NCBI GenBank assembly: GCA_907165275.2
Contig: OU015675.1
Span: 2,125,501 to 2,189,500 of the forward strand
Reading direction: 5' to 3'
Origin: Zygaena filipendulae
Lineage: Eukaryota; Arthropoda; Insecta; Lepidoptera; Zygaenidae
DNA length: 64,000 nucleotides
Of this stretch, positions 1-12,541 are shown one piece after another. The number at the start of each line of letters is the position of its first letter. Within the stretch, counting starts at the first letter, position 1. The notes under the pieces are model-generated. The model made no database searches. It saw only the letters and a program-made list of their open reading frames with translations, and had not been told where the DNA came from. A program made the translations under genes and the position numbers.

Positions 1-1747
1 CGCTGCGGGAGAAGTACCGCAAAGCGAAGTTGGTCACACCGCACCCACCACCGACGACGCACGCGCCACAAACACACCTCGTGCTAAGAAGGTTGGTAGC
101 TGTTTTTGCTACAAGGTTGGCACACCTGCGCCAGCGACACTCCTCACAAACGATTTATCTTCCCACTCCAACATGGAGACTCGCCATGTGCATCGGCATG
201 TGTGTCGGGGATTTTAATGATTTTTGGTGGGGTGTTAGAATCGCCTAAGGGTATAACAACCACCAAATGTATTAGGGTAAACTGGGCCCTCGTTCAAAAG
301 ATAGTAAGTGTCAAAGTTACCCTTGGCCCCTTCTTTCACTCTATCATTTAAATTCACACTCCTTGTAAGCTGCGCTCCGAAACAGCACTCGTGTGCACTT
401 GAACTCACACTAGCCGTTCTGAAATTCTTGTGTGTGGCCGGTGTAACCTCGAGTGAGCCGTTCGGAAACATGCAGTGGTATACGCTGGTGTGCCACCAAA
501 CCACCCGGTGAAAAAGTACGGGAATTCGGTGTGGACTCAGAGTAGGTAGGTATTCGTCAAGATTGTCAACTTGGCGAAGGAGGCTTATCTTTTAAATATT
601 TCTAACTTGACTTTTAATGTATTATAGGTCGAAACACAGCACCGGGGTGGGCCGGACGCCGCGCAAGTCAGAGCTAGTGTATTTAGAGCCATCGCCGTCA
701 TATTGCGAGGCAGACACGGTGGTCGGCTCACTCGGGACGCACGGGAGGCACTGCAACAGGACGTCGAGAGGTGAGACTTTGAGGTCTATCCAGTGCTGGC
801 CCTAGCCTTGGATCAAGCGAGATTGTCTTTCAGCGCCCTTTAGTAATTTTGCTAAGGATTGTTGTTAAAACAAAACCAAATGCTTATTATAATTTTATAG
901 AACACTTATCAACGCTGTTTTTTATAAAGTTATAAATTCCTAATTTGTGCTCTACATAAGAGACCTATCACCAATGTAATTTTACAAGAAATTCTATCAG
1001 CACCACTCCGCGTCTTTAAAAGGCGCCATCAGAATTTTGTTTGTGGTGAAAATTGTTTTCCGAATTGAATTTTTGGCGTCCCTTGCTTCCTGGCTCGCGC
1101 TCTAACATTAGCCTGACGCTGATTTTATCGTAACGCATGTTGGGAGTTCCAAAAATATTGGATTTAACACAACCATCCTTGTTGGATCCAGTTTTAAGGA
1201 GAGAAGCGGTAACACCAACTCCGAATTGTTCCTTGTGCAAAGCTTGTCCATTAAGATACGGATGATGCGGAGCTTTAAATTGTTTATTTATTATGCTTTC
1301 AAGCATTAACTACTGAACCGATCATCATGTAATTTCGCATGCACGTCTTCAGCGATACCTATACCTAGTAAAAACAAAGGGTACCTTTCATTCAGAAAAT
1401 AGTTTCTATAGAAGAAGTAAAAATTACACAAAATTGCAAACATAATCTTAAATCTGCATAATTATGGCCCTATAGAGAGAACACTTTGAGGAGCAACATG
1501 CTCTACTATGCAATCAGTGATAACGCCGAAAATAAAATATATTTATATGGCAAACTGATATTACGTAAGTCTGATTTGGTATTTAATGTGTCCAGGTGAA
1601 GACGGATGCGAGACCTTGTGTTGCGGCCGCGGCTACAACACCATCAGAGCGGTGGAAGAGACTAAATGCCACTGTCAGTTCCACTGGTGCTGCCGAGTCT
1701 CGTGCGACACCTGCATCGAGCACAAAGAGACGCACGTTTGCAACTAA
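1..1747 (+). CDS. Wnt family ligand, C-terminal three exons (5' partial)
   Basis: Three exons splice in frame: 1-91, 628-770 and 1596-1747, with donors GTTGGT (92) and GTGAGA (771), acceptors TATAG and TCCAG, and stop TAA at 1745-1747. The product ends in the Wnt cysteine-rich C-terminus: [13 protein letters not shown], then [11 protein letters not shown], then CCGRGYNT, then [16 protein letters not shown], ending HVCN. These are hallmarks of Wnt proteins, secreted lipid-modified ligands for Frizzled receptors that act in patterning. The N-terminal part, including the acylated serine region, lies to the left of the window. The visible part, about 128 residues, has no break. I cannot fix the subfamily from the C-terminus alone. 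It resembles WntA/Wnt2-type ends more than Wnt1 or Wnt6, so no symbol is given. Family assignment is secure. Confidence 0.93.
1016..1306 (-). other. unidentified 96-codon open frame inside the Wnt last intron
   Basis: An ATG-to-stop frame of 96 codons lies antisense within the Wnt intron 771-1595. It has ordinary amino-acid usage, with stretches such as [14 protein letters not shown] and SNIFGTPNM that look more like real protein than random AT-rich translation. There is no signal peptide or known motif and no clear poly(A) signal. It could be a retrocopy fragment, an exon of an unrecognised gene, or chance. I do not recognise a family. Confidence 0.25.
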
Positions 1748-4700
1748 TTGACTGTTATCCAAAAATTCCAATGACCTATTGTACTGTGGTTGTGTCGATC
1801 TTTGCCGTTAATTAAGAAAAAAAGTGCCAACCCGGCTCTCTCTTAAAACTACGATCCTCGAAGTTTTACTGCAAGTAAATTCGAATTTTAGAATTTTTAA
1901 TATTGTGATGTCATAGACGGTAATGTCAATTTTTTTTTGTGAAGTGAATCTTCCTACAGATACGGCTTTTCTGTCTGGATGTGTAATGTATAAAATAGTG
2001 TTGTTGAAAGTTTATACATGTACAGATATTATGTACCTAATACTCATTATGAGTGGGCACCAACCCGATTTTTCTCTGGGATGATTTTAAACAATCATAT
2101 TGTTAGACATTGTGTTGATACTTTCATAGAGTTTATTTTTCATCATCGTTCAACTCGTTGGTTCTTTTTACGTTCCCTAAATTAAATAAGGAACGTTGGA
2201 GTTTTTAAGTGATAGTAACAGCTTTATGAAAGTGTAAACTTTATGTGGTGTATGGTTTGTTGTTTTTCCTATACATATTACTTCCGTAATAATGTTGATT
2301 GATAAAATCAAAGTGCCATGGTTTCCGAGATGAATTGTAAATAAATTTTATACGAATTTCAGCATAATATATATATTTTGTCACACTGCGGTTACTTGTT
2401 TTATAATAGTTAAATATCTTATTAATAAAATATTAAAAGTTCTTTCATCTGCGAATAACAAAATGTATATTTACTTACACATGAAATTTCAATTTAAAAA
2501 AACATAATTTCTTACTAATTTTAGCATTTGCAAGCTCAAAACAGAGTATTTTATGAATAAGTTTTATCATATTATATGAATAACAACTAGCCGAGTAAAG
2601 GATCCGTAGTAGGGAAGAACGTTCACCGTTTAAATTCAACGTATAGGAATAAAATTATTAAGTTGGTAAAAATATTTTTTTCCAACATTTATAATTTTTT
2701 TAAACTTCGCAGCAAATCTCATTCATATTTATTTTAGTTAAAATCGTTAGTTTTTCAATTCATAGTTGAAAACCTAAAGGGAGGGAGACCTACCAGGTGT
2801 TTAAAATTAGTACTTTCGAATGTTCTCCACGCCAATAGTCTCTAAGTAAAATGGCTGTGACAGACGGACGGAAATTACGAAATTATACTTAAGTGGTCGG
2901 AATTTTTACTACTTATCCATACAGAACTCTAAAAACCGCAGCGTGAAAGAAATTAGATTAGTAACCCATATCTACCTACATTTTGAAATTCGTATGAAAC
3001 TTACGGAAGTGTAACTTATTTTTATAATGTTGTAAATATATTATAATACATAATATTATTATTTTATCATATGATTAATTATTAAGTTTAGTGATTTTCA
3101 TGTTCAAACTGTTTTTATAATTTTATGTTGCAGTTAGCACGCAGGTACCCAAATACAATACATACAGGAAGAAATATAAAACGACCCAAAATAATAACCA
3201 TCCTACGCCCGCATTGATATTTTATCCATTGTAATTTTGATTAATTTTTACACAAACAAAATTGCAATGGACAGGACCCTTTAAATATTATTATTGGCTT
3301 GACTACAGGTCAAGCATCTGTGTTTGTAATGGAATTGTTCTTAAAAATATTCACCTACTTCTAAACTTTATTGTATCATGAAATTTTGCAGACATATTAT
3401 AAACCGATGACAATACAATAAATTATTTTATTACTATGATTTTTTCATGAACATGCGGGGAATGTGGTGTCAGACAGGAAGCTACTTTACGCACATACAT
3501 TAAATTGAAGGTATGATTGAGCCTGTTTTAGTCCGAATGTTTATGATCCTTAACCCTTCCTCCGCCACGTAAATGAGTTAAGGCTACAAACACATGGCCA
3601 TTACCTCCAGACCACATGCTTTAGGTATGCGTGATTTCTTCTAATAGTTTTGAGAATGCGTAATTTCTATCAGTTAATCTAATAAATCTAAATGTCAGTG
3701 CAGTAATTAGTTAATATCGTAATATTACGTTTCTGGCCCCAGAAGAAAGTCTTTCGTAGATCGTGATAAGGGGATGGCCTCTATTGGGATGGCCGTGAAA
3801 GGGTAAATATAACTAGGTACATATAATAATGTTTTTTTAACTTGACATTTCACCTACACCTGCCTATATTTGCTACTTTGTAATATTATTTGCATTTAAT
3901 TTAAGACACGGCGGCTTTAAATAATAAAATATAAGTTGTAACACATTATGTTATAATAATTATTGTATGTGTCTACTTTAAATACTCGTAATGTTGGGGT
4001 AACTTTGAACATGGGGTAGGTTAGATAAGTGTGGATGCCACCGCTGTCTTACGATTTATGATGATATTTTAAAAACGGATTCTTGACTACCTCTCATAGA
4101 GATTGATTGTAGAATAACATTAGTGCTCAATATGATCATTATTGGATTTCTTAAGTCGTGCAGTGTTTGCCTTTATATAATTGTGCAATTATAATGAATA
4201 GGTGATTAAGTTAATTAATTGAGTACATGAATTGTGCTGGCGAACCGAATAAAATAAAGTCGTAAACCCTAATGACCCAAGCCAAAATTACCCCATGTCC
4301 GAACTTACCCCAATAGTTGATTAGCTATTTTATAAATTTGAACATCTTCTGCATTCCATTTTATAAAAAATCATAAGTGCTTAATTTATTCGTTGTAATG
4401 TTGATATTGATAAGTAATTAATTATTATAAACTTTTAAATAAATACTACACACTTTAATTTGATTGATTGACTTTTGATTTCCATCAACACTATAAGTAC
4501 CTACTTAAATAAATACTACCTACACACTTTAATTTTTTGATTGACTTTTGATTTTCATCAACCTACCTACCTTCTGTTAAGAGCTGGAACAAAGCAACAG
4601 ACGGCTATTGAAAGAACGAATCACCAAGTTCAACAAAGACTTACCTAACCCTTGTTGCGAGAACGGTTTGGACGATTATTTTTTTAAATAAGTCTCAGGA

Positions 4701-4870
4701 AAACTAAGGGCTCAGGTAGGTACAGCAAGTATAAACCCTATTTAAACTCTAAACCCTATTATCCATCCATCCGTCCATCTATAAAATTATTATATTATTA
4801 GGTACTTACCTATATTCCGAATATTATATTTTCTATTCTGGGCTAAAAAAAGACAATTTTATGTTAACTA
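1748..4870. other. Wnt 3' UTR followed by AT-rich gene-free DNA
   Basis: No convincing coding frame on either strand. An AATAAA-type signal near 2338 could end the Wnt transcript. The rest is AT-rich with short direct duplications, for example the ACACTTTAATTT-type repeats at about 4450 and 4520. Confidence 0.5.
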
Positions 4871-4874
4871 CCAC

Positions 4875-5372
4875 ATCTATATCTATACTTATAATAAAAC
4901 TGTAGAGAGGTCAATTCTGTACATTGATTATATATTCAAAATTCATATTGGAGGATGGATGGTGATCGATACTGATGCCAAAAATGCAATCAGTAATTTT
5001 TTTGTCTGTCTGTCTGTATGTGCACGCATGGGTCAAAAACTACTGAAGGGATTTTAACCAAACTCGGTACGATTGTAGTCCATACTCCTGGGCAGGTTAT
5101 AGGCTATATAACATTACGCTTAGACACATAGGAACTGAGTAGTGACGATATATTTGAAGCAAGTCGGATGACAATGCGCTTTCGCGCTCTCATCCTCGCA
5201 TACATATATGTACGTTTACTCAATCACGCAAAAACGGCTAAACGGATTTGGATGGAATTTGGCATGCACGTCGTCAGGGGTACAGAGAAGGACATAGGGT
5301 ACTTTTATCCCGGAATTCCCGCGGAAACTCCGAAATTACCGCGGGTGAAACCGCGGGGCACAGCTAGTAGGT
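4875..5372 (-). repeat. dispersed lepidopteran-type repeat (CCGCGGTTTCACCCGCG family)
   Basis: Ends at 5340-5372 with the reverse complement of the family's hallmark (ACTAGCTGTGCCCCGCGG...). It carries the usual internal segment, 'ACATAGGGTACTTTTATCCC', and a CTGT microsatellite near 5003. Related copies are scattered through the window. Probably a SINE or non-autonomous element; the class is not resolved by eye. A chance 78-codon frame at 5168-5404 is repeat-derived. Confidence 0.7.
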
Positions 5373-5399
5373 ATTATAATATTATACTATACACAGAGA

Positions 5400-8300
5400 A
5401 CTAGAGAGGAGAGAGGCCATGTAGGCGGGGCTGCTGGTGCACCACCGTTGCAAAGGAAGTTAGAGCATGCTCTAACTTGCTCAAAACTTCTTTTGCTGCC
5501 ATCCCAAGTAGGTATATTTACCACAATATTTCCAAAACTGTGAATTTTGAAAACAGTGACTAAGTAAAAACATAACCATAAAGCGTTTAATAAATTTCTT
5601 TACGTTATTGAATGTATTAGTGCGTTATGAATAGTTTTTGTGTGCGAAAATCACCCAGCGACACTGGTCATGTCATAAAATTTTAATTAATATACCTAAT
5701 TCTTGTTGTAAGACGATAATGACACAGCATGCGAGCGAATATTACGTACCATGACATGACCACATTAATAACGAAACGGAGTTTTTCTGAAATTGGCAAC
5801 TACACTTTTTAGTTTTTTTCCGCAAAAAGGTTGTCTATATTAGGTACCTACAAACTATCTTATTCTATATAAGTATATAAAATTCCTTTGTCCTGAATGA
5901 CTGATGGAACAACGCACAGCCTAAACCGCTGATCGTAGAGACCTGAAACTTGGAGCATGTGTTCTTTGTATGACGTTGTCTACGTCCGATAAGAAAGGAT
6001 TTTTGAAAATTCAACCCCTAAGGGGATGAAAACGGGTTGCAAAGTTTGTATGGAACAGTTCCGCGAGAACTTCGAAATTATCGCGGGTGAAACCGCGCGG
6101 GACAGCTAGTAAGTACATAAAATCACTCTACCTACTCCAATCACTGATTATGAGGTATAGTAATAATAATAAACTATAAAGTAATAATAGTAATAATAAT
6201 AATAAAATTATATGAGGTATAATAATAAAGTAATAACTCAGTGAAATAATATTTAATCGATTCTATAGTTCCTGAGCTAACAACCTCTCAAATGTTTTCC
6301 TTTTTATACCTAGCCACTAGTCTATTCCTCGAGGTTTCACCCACGCTAATTGCGGAGTTCCCGTGGGATATCCGAAACTCGCGCTGGTAAAACCACGGAC
6401 GCAACTAGTGCTTAATATAGTACTTACTACTCGTATAGAGAGAACGTAACGCAATATTGGCGTGCGAATCCGCGTAAGAGCAACTTGTAAAGACCGCGTA
6501 TTTGCTATTTGATGATTTTACACTGAGGAAGAAAAAACTTAATATCTCAGCGATTTAAATTCGTATTACCGACTGAACTTATCAGCTAGTTCTTTACAAC
6601 TTTCTTTATTAGAAAATAAAGTTTTGTTCGTAGATAGATTTTGTTTGATGTGAATTTTGCGCGGTTTGCTGTGACGCGGTATTTTATAACTGCTCTTACG
6701 CGGTATTGTACGTGCAGCGACGATATCTTCTTTGTCAATAGGTTTCTTGAAACAGTTTTTATTCATTAAAACTTTTTTAATATGGCAAGTTATAATGATG
6801 CAAATCCGTTCCAACGAAAAGAATTATGGAAGTATCATCAGACTTCCGGACCAAATGACGTCAAGAGCTTTCAAAGTATTTACTTACGTATGTCGAGTTT
6901 TGAAGGGAGTTTTTTTTGGTATCGAGAAGTAAAAGTAAGTACTCACGCAACAAACAGTAAAGTTGCTAACTTAGATAGGTATCGGACCCACATGAAACTC
7001 AGTGCACGCCTACAAGACTTTGCGTTTTGTGACAAACTTTTTGTTTTTTTAATGAGTAGGAAGACCTTTACTCAGTGATATAAATTGCTGTATAAAAATA
7101 ATAAAGACTTAGGTATTAAACCAATGGAAATACCTACTCGATGAAACTTTTCACACTTGATATCATGGACCAATTAAACTGATATTAAACTTTTAGACTG
7201 ATATTAATGATATTAAACTTGATATTAAACTTTGATATTAAACTATTAAACTTGATATTAAACTTTTAGACTAACGATGGGTAGAAAAAATATGGAATTT
7301 CTCCTCTCAAAAAATGGTTTAAATTTTAGAGATATGAAATTTTTTATTTTTTGTTTCACAGCTAACCATAGATAATAACCGTTGAATTGAGTTTGGCACT
7401 GAGTTAGTTAATTGAAGGTATTGAACTGTACAGAAAGACTACTTTTACCGATTCGCGAAACATTTCGGCGAAATGCACACGAATGAAACCCCGAGCAATA
7501 CCTACCTAGAGATAGCCATTAAGAATATTATGAAAAAAAGATAGATGCATTTAGATTTTCATGAAAACTAAAAATAACGGATTTCGCCTAGTTTCAAACT
7601 TTATAGTTACCTACTGTGATAATACTAGCTGTGCCCGGGGTTCCACCCGCGTGGCGTGAGTTTCGGAATTCCCCAAAGGAACTCTGAATTTTCTTTGATA
7701 CAAACCTTCAAAGATTCAAATTACCTAAATCGGTCCAGCCATTCTCGAGTTTTAGCGAGATAAACGAACAGCAATTCATTTTTAATGTTTTTATTATTAG
7801 GTAAGAAGATGTGACATTGTTGATTGTAACAGACTAGATGACGTTAGTGTCTATGAATTCATGTATAATTCTTACTACTTGCCAATAGATGACGCAGTTT
7901 TTTTAACTATAAAATACTGTCTCAAACACTACAAAAATATTTTCGGGATCTATAAAAAAATATGTATATTATGATCTACATTTAATTTTTAAGATCTAAT
8001 TTTTTGAATTAGAAAATAATTCGTTTTAATTTGTGGGATATAGACAAGTAAGAAACGTGAAATGGAACGTATGCGTCAAAAAGGTTGCCACTTGCCAGTA
8101 TAGAAACTTTTCCCGTGATTATTTTTATTTTAGACTGCTCACAACAAATGAGACACTTAAATAAAATAAAGTAATTTTTTTATCTGTAGTCATTTCACGC
8201 ATTAAAATATAATAATGCGGGAAATGATATTTTCTTTCTTAAATACATAGGTAGATAGTTAATAGAAGAATAGATAGATTTTTTCTGAAATAGATTTAGG

Positions 8301-8438
8301 GAATTCATTCTTGAGCTAGCATCCCCACTTCGACTTAAAAAAAAAACTGCTCTTTGCTTTGTATTCTGTTCTGTTTATTTTGTAGATAATTTCAAATTAA
8401 TTTCGTGTGAAGTGTGAACCAAGAGGAATCACGAAAAA
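5400..8438. other. gene-free interval upstream of the GATAD1-like gene
   Basis: Holds dispersed-repeat copies (5868-6113, 7623-7790, fragment 6320-6410), (TAATAA)n-like sequence at 6150-6240, and a low-complexity run of GATATTAAACTT-type units at about 7160-7275. Several frames of 60-98 codons near 6566-7078 overlap on both strands; none has splice or family support. Confidence 0.5.
5868..6113 (-). repeat. dispersed repeat, same family
   Basis: Contains the 'TTTGTCCTGAATGACTGA' start segment, 'AACCGCTGATCGTAGA' and the terminal 'GAAACCGCGCGGGACAGC' motif. The same arrangement recurs at 18585-18864 and, inverted, at 35045-35300. Confidence 0.7.
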
Positions 8439-10075
8439 ATGCCGAAACCGATATGCATACAGTGTAGCGCAAACGATTCATTACTGTGGCGGAACGCTGA
8501 AAACGGACAGATTTGCAACGATTGTCACTTGGCGAACACAACTTGCAAAGACGACAAATCAACAGCTTCGGCATCGAAAAAAGAGAGCGAGCTTATGAAA
8601 GAAGAGAAAGAGGATGTGGACACCAAACCTGAAGGGGAAACTACGCCAGCTAAGGCCACAGGGAAGGGCACGAGGAAAAGTACACGAGCTACTCGGTACA
8701 AGCCAAAAACTGCTGCCGCACCACCCGCCAAGCCCTCAGCACCTCGGGGAAGAGGCCGTCGAAGTATATTTAAAAGGCAGCCTTTAAAAGCCCCGACAGC
8801 CACGGCGACTGTGGTTACAGGCGACTCCATTTTTCATAAGGTTTGATAGTTTATTTTTAAAACAAAATATGTTATTATGTGATTTTACTTAGCCTGTAAA
8901 GAGTTCCTTTCCCATTTTTAAAGCTAAAGATAGTACTAGTAAAGGTGCCAGAAAGATAACTTTATATCTTAAAAATGACAAGATATATACCTTGTATTCT
9001 GTGTGCCTATATAGGTATCTGTAACTGAATGTATCTTTTGTGTATATCTTACATCTATGTAACCATTATTATTCTATTCATAACAAATAATTTTTATTTA
9101 TAAATTTATAAGTTACACTTGGGTAAATACTAAATAGTAAACACATTGTTTTAAAAAAAGGTTTTTTTTCCAGGGCATGTACTTGCAAGTAGGTGACATT
9201 GTTTCTATGATTGACGTAGAAGGAGGCATATACTATGCACAATTACGAGGCTTTCTGGAGGATCAGTACTGTGAAAAGAGTGCAGTTGTTACCTGGCTCT
9301 TACCTACCAAAGCAAGCCCACCGCCAGAAAAAGGATTTGATCCTGCCACCTACATTATTGGTATGTACCTACATTATGGATAGCATGTGTATACTGCTAT
9401 AAACCTGTTGTATTTTAAATCAAATTTTCAAATCATTAAGAACTTACCAATATTTTATCAGTTACAGTTATAACTTCAAAGTTATGTTTAACATTTTACA
9501 TTAGTTATTTTAATTTTAAGTACATTGCATTATCACTACATAGTATAAAACAAAGTCGCTTCCCGCTGTCTGTCCCTATGTATGCTTAGATCTTTAAAAC
9601 TATGCAACAGATTTTTGTGTGGTTTTCACCAATAGACAGAGTGATTCATGGGAAAGGTTTATATCTATATTTTATCCTGGAATTCCTGTGGGAACTCTGA
9701 AATTACAGTGGAGGACAGCTAGTTAAATAAAAACTAGACATATTTATCAAACAAGTCGCTTTAACAAGTTATGATTACATTTCATATCCAGGTCTTGTAT
9801 TAAAAATAACTAAACAAATCAATGTTGCAAATAAACAAAAATATCCTAATCCTGTCATATACTTTTCCTGATTGAAAACTTTTGCTGCAGGTCCTGAGGA
9901 AGAACTGGCACGGAAACTTGACTTTATGGAGTTTGTGATGCATGCCCCCTCAGATTACTATAAAGCCAGTAACACTCCATATCCACTCACTGACCATGAC
10001 CTGAATAATTACAATTACTCTGGCTTTATCTGGACTTCCCTTGATCCAGTCATTAGAGACTCTAAACAGCCATAG
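8439..10075 (+). CDS. GATAD1: GATA zinc finger domain-containing protein 1 (GATAD1-like)
   Basis: Three exons, 8439-8840, 9174-9360 and 9891-10075, encode 257 aa. Borders are AAG|GTTTGA, CCAG|GG, TTG|GTATGT and GCAG|GT, and the frame is open throughout. Residues 6-29 form a C-x2-C-x16-C-x2-C GATA-like finger (CIQC...CNDC). A basic, low-complexity linker (about 60-120) follows, with GRGRRSIFK. Exons 2 and 3 hold the conserved C-terminal module with VGDIVSMID, YYAQLRGF, DQYCEKSA, DPATYIIGPEE and SGFIWTS. This order and length match vertebrate GATAD1, a nuclear chromatin factor associated with H3K4me3 and KDM5/SIN3-type complexes; that role is family knowledge, not shown here. The start is the first ATG in the exon. 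Compact introns and no internal break indicate a functional gene. Confidence 0.92.
9540..9722 (-). repeat. dispersed repeat copy in the second GATAD1-like intron
   Basis: A degenerate member of the CCGCGGTTTCACCC family, ending in 'GGACAGCTAGTTAAATAAAA'. It retains the 'TATTTTATCCTGGAATTCC' core. Confidence 0.6.
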
Positions 10076-10371
10076 ATGGTTTTTACTTTCTTAATAGACC
10101 ATTGACAACTTGAGAATAGTGAGGTAGAGCATTAAAAATGTTATAATAATCACTGAGCTCTATCATTTTGTAAAGTGAACTGTCATAGCTGTGGTGAATA
10201 GTGGTGATGCATCTATTTGTTTAAAGAATTAAAGCATAAGTAATATTATGTTACATAGGTAGGTATTCCTACCTATTCAATTTTAAAAGTAAAATAATTG
10301 AAAATTATGATTTTCTTCTTTCTGTCTGCTTCCTTTCCTAGCTTTTCATTAAAAATTTACTGAGCTTTTTA

Positions 10372-10492
10372 AGTGCTCTCCACATTCGCGCGTGGTTCGC
10401 GCGCGAAGCCAAGCGAAGCCGCGAAACAGTGTTTAATCTCTTTATAGTTCGCGGGTGTTTCGGAAACACCGCGAATGTGGAGCGGCCTTTAG
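10372..10492. mobile_element. small GC-rich foldback element (MITE-like)
   Basis: Imperfect terminal inverted repeats GCTCTCCACATTCGCG and CGCGAATGTGGAGCGGC flank a GC-rich core of about 90 bp containing the palindrome-like GGTTCGCGCGCGAAGC. It is non-coding and lies just 3' of the GATAD1-like gene. Confidence 0.6.
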
Positions 10493-10495
10493 TAA

Positions 10496-12541
10496 AATGA
10501 AGAAATTGTTAAATACAGTGTGGGCCATGAATTCATGGATGTATTTAGTTGTGTTGTATTGCAATTTTTTCTAAACATGAAATTGAATATTTACAATACC
10601 TATTAGAGTATACCTTTTTTTGGTCAATGATGATTATTAAACTTCAATAATATCAACTTTTTAGCTTTTTCAGATGTGGTCTAACTCTTATAAACGTTTG
10701 GCAACACTGAGTATGACAGAAGTAGGAGAACTTTAAGCTAAAGGCCTATTTGCCAAGTCTTAATTTAAAAGAAAAAAAAAGTTAAGTAGAAGACTCAGTA
10801 GAAGAACAAACTTTTGTAGCTGTAGGAAAAAAGACTGTGGTACCTATTCACGGATAACGTAGACGGAGAATAAATACTTGACAAGTTGACAGTTGACACC
10901 TCAGGGCTCAGGTTGACACAGAACACTTGACACTGACACTGACAGTAATTGAACCAATGAATGGTGTTTAGACTAGCAACTTTGTTTTGTTTATGCAAAT
11001 CAAATTGGAAAATTAAGTTTCTAACGTCGCGTAGGTACCTACCAAAGATCATATAATCACTACGTTTTAAGATATGGGACTCCCATACTGTGAAATGGAA
11101 TGACGCGAATTGTCAAAATTTTTGCCCTAGCAATCATGGCCGCTTCCCACACAAATAGTGCTGTTCTGCTTATAGCGAATGGTCGTCATATCGATATCGA
11201 TAAAAAATCAGGACTACTACGGTTCTTCATAGTATTTTTATTATTTTATAGCTACATAAAAAAGCACCAGTGATGGCTTAATTACTGTCGGTTAAGTATA
11301 TTTAATATTGAACTTAATGTAAGCCATCATTGGTGCCTTTTTCAGCTGCCTCAAATAAAGAAAGTAGCTGGTTGGGAGTGAGACACAACATTTATTTGAA
11401 AAAGGTATTTTTTTGTATTTATTGAAACACCGTCTTGTGGAACATGGTCAAGTTGACTACTTGACTAATACGGGTCACGGTTTTTTTTTCCTGCGCGTGG
11501 GTGTTTTCCAAGGTTTCTTTTTGTCAACCGGTCACTCGATTACTGGAATAAATTTAAAAATTCTAAATTCAAGAAAATAAAATCGAATGACAATGTAGCA
11601 TAAACAAATCGCTAGGTTCATTACCAGTATCGGCTAGCTGCAATTTTATGTACCCTGACTCCTGAGTAAGCAACTGATTCTTGCAAAAAATCAAGTGTCC
11701 AGCTCAGGGAGAACACTTAAACATACAACTTTGCCCATAGTTTAAAACTATTATAAGAATAATCATACGGTCACCAGGTAAAAACAAAACGAATAAAAAA
11801 GACTTACTTATTGACTTTGACTTATTTTTTCTTACTCAATTGTGCTATTTTATTTTGATCTGCATTCAACTGCTCTATTTTATTTGATGGAGTTGTTCGA
11901 TTGGTAAATAGGCCAATTCTTTTTAGTCTTAACCCAACTCTTGCACCTAAAACAAAAATAATGGATTTATCGATATCTATAAAAAAATCTGTATATGTAT
12001 TTTCCGCACTATTTACCTATTCTTTCAAATCACATAATAAATTTACAAAACACTATTTTTGTTATTTTAAGCACTGAATAAGAATAAAAACAACTATAAA
12101 TTGAATAAAATTTACGTACCGGACTGGATCAAGAGGAAATCTTGAAAGAAAAGTCCTTTTTACACCATTTTCATTCTTCGATTTTACTCCGCAAATTCAC
12201 ACGTTTTATAAGACATCTTATTCGATGGTTCACTTACAAGACAAAACAAACGTACTAAACTAAAAAAAACACTGAAATACTATTAAATTAACAAATAATA
12301 ACACAATAACAATGAATTTTTCTTTCAATTGAACCAGGCGCCAAAATTTTTACCGCTAAGACTGAGTACTGACTGACATTGCCATAGTCTATAGAGCGAG
12401 AAGACCGAATGCCACCATTTCAACTTGGACACAATCCATACATTTTTTCTGAAGTATGGAAGTTGCGACAGCCTGGTACCTACTACAAGGTTTCTAAAGA
12501 GCAAGTGAATTAAAAATCTATTTATTTAGAACATCACCAAA
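10496..12541. other. gene-free interval between the GATAD1-like gene and LSm6
   Basis: No supported coding frame. It contains the hairpin at 11248-11345 and AT-rich sequence. The final stretch before 12542 is expected to hold the LSm6 promoter, but I see no clear core motif. Confidence 0.4.
11248..11345. repeat. hairpin-forming inverted repeat
   Basis: AGCACCAGTGATGGCTTA (near 11262) pairs with TAAGCCATCATTGGTGC (near 11321) across about 40 nt. It may be a small MITE or a structured RNA. No flanking gene uses it. Confidence 0.6.

Noticed and set aside
6566..7078. Overlapping frames of 66-98 codons on both strands
   Set aside because: No recognisable motif, no splice context, and mutually overlapping; the region also shows GACGCGGTATT-type internal repetition.
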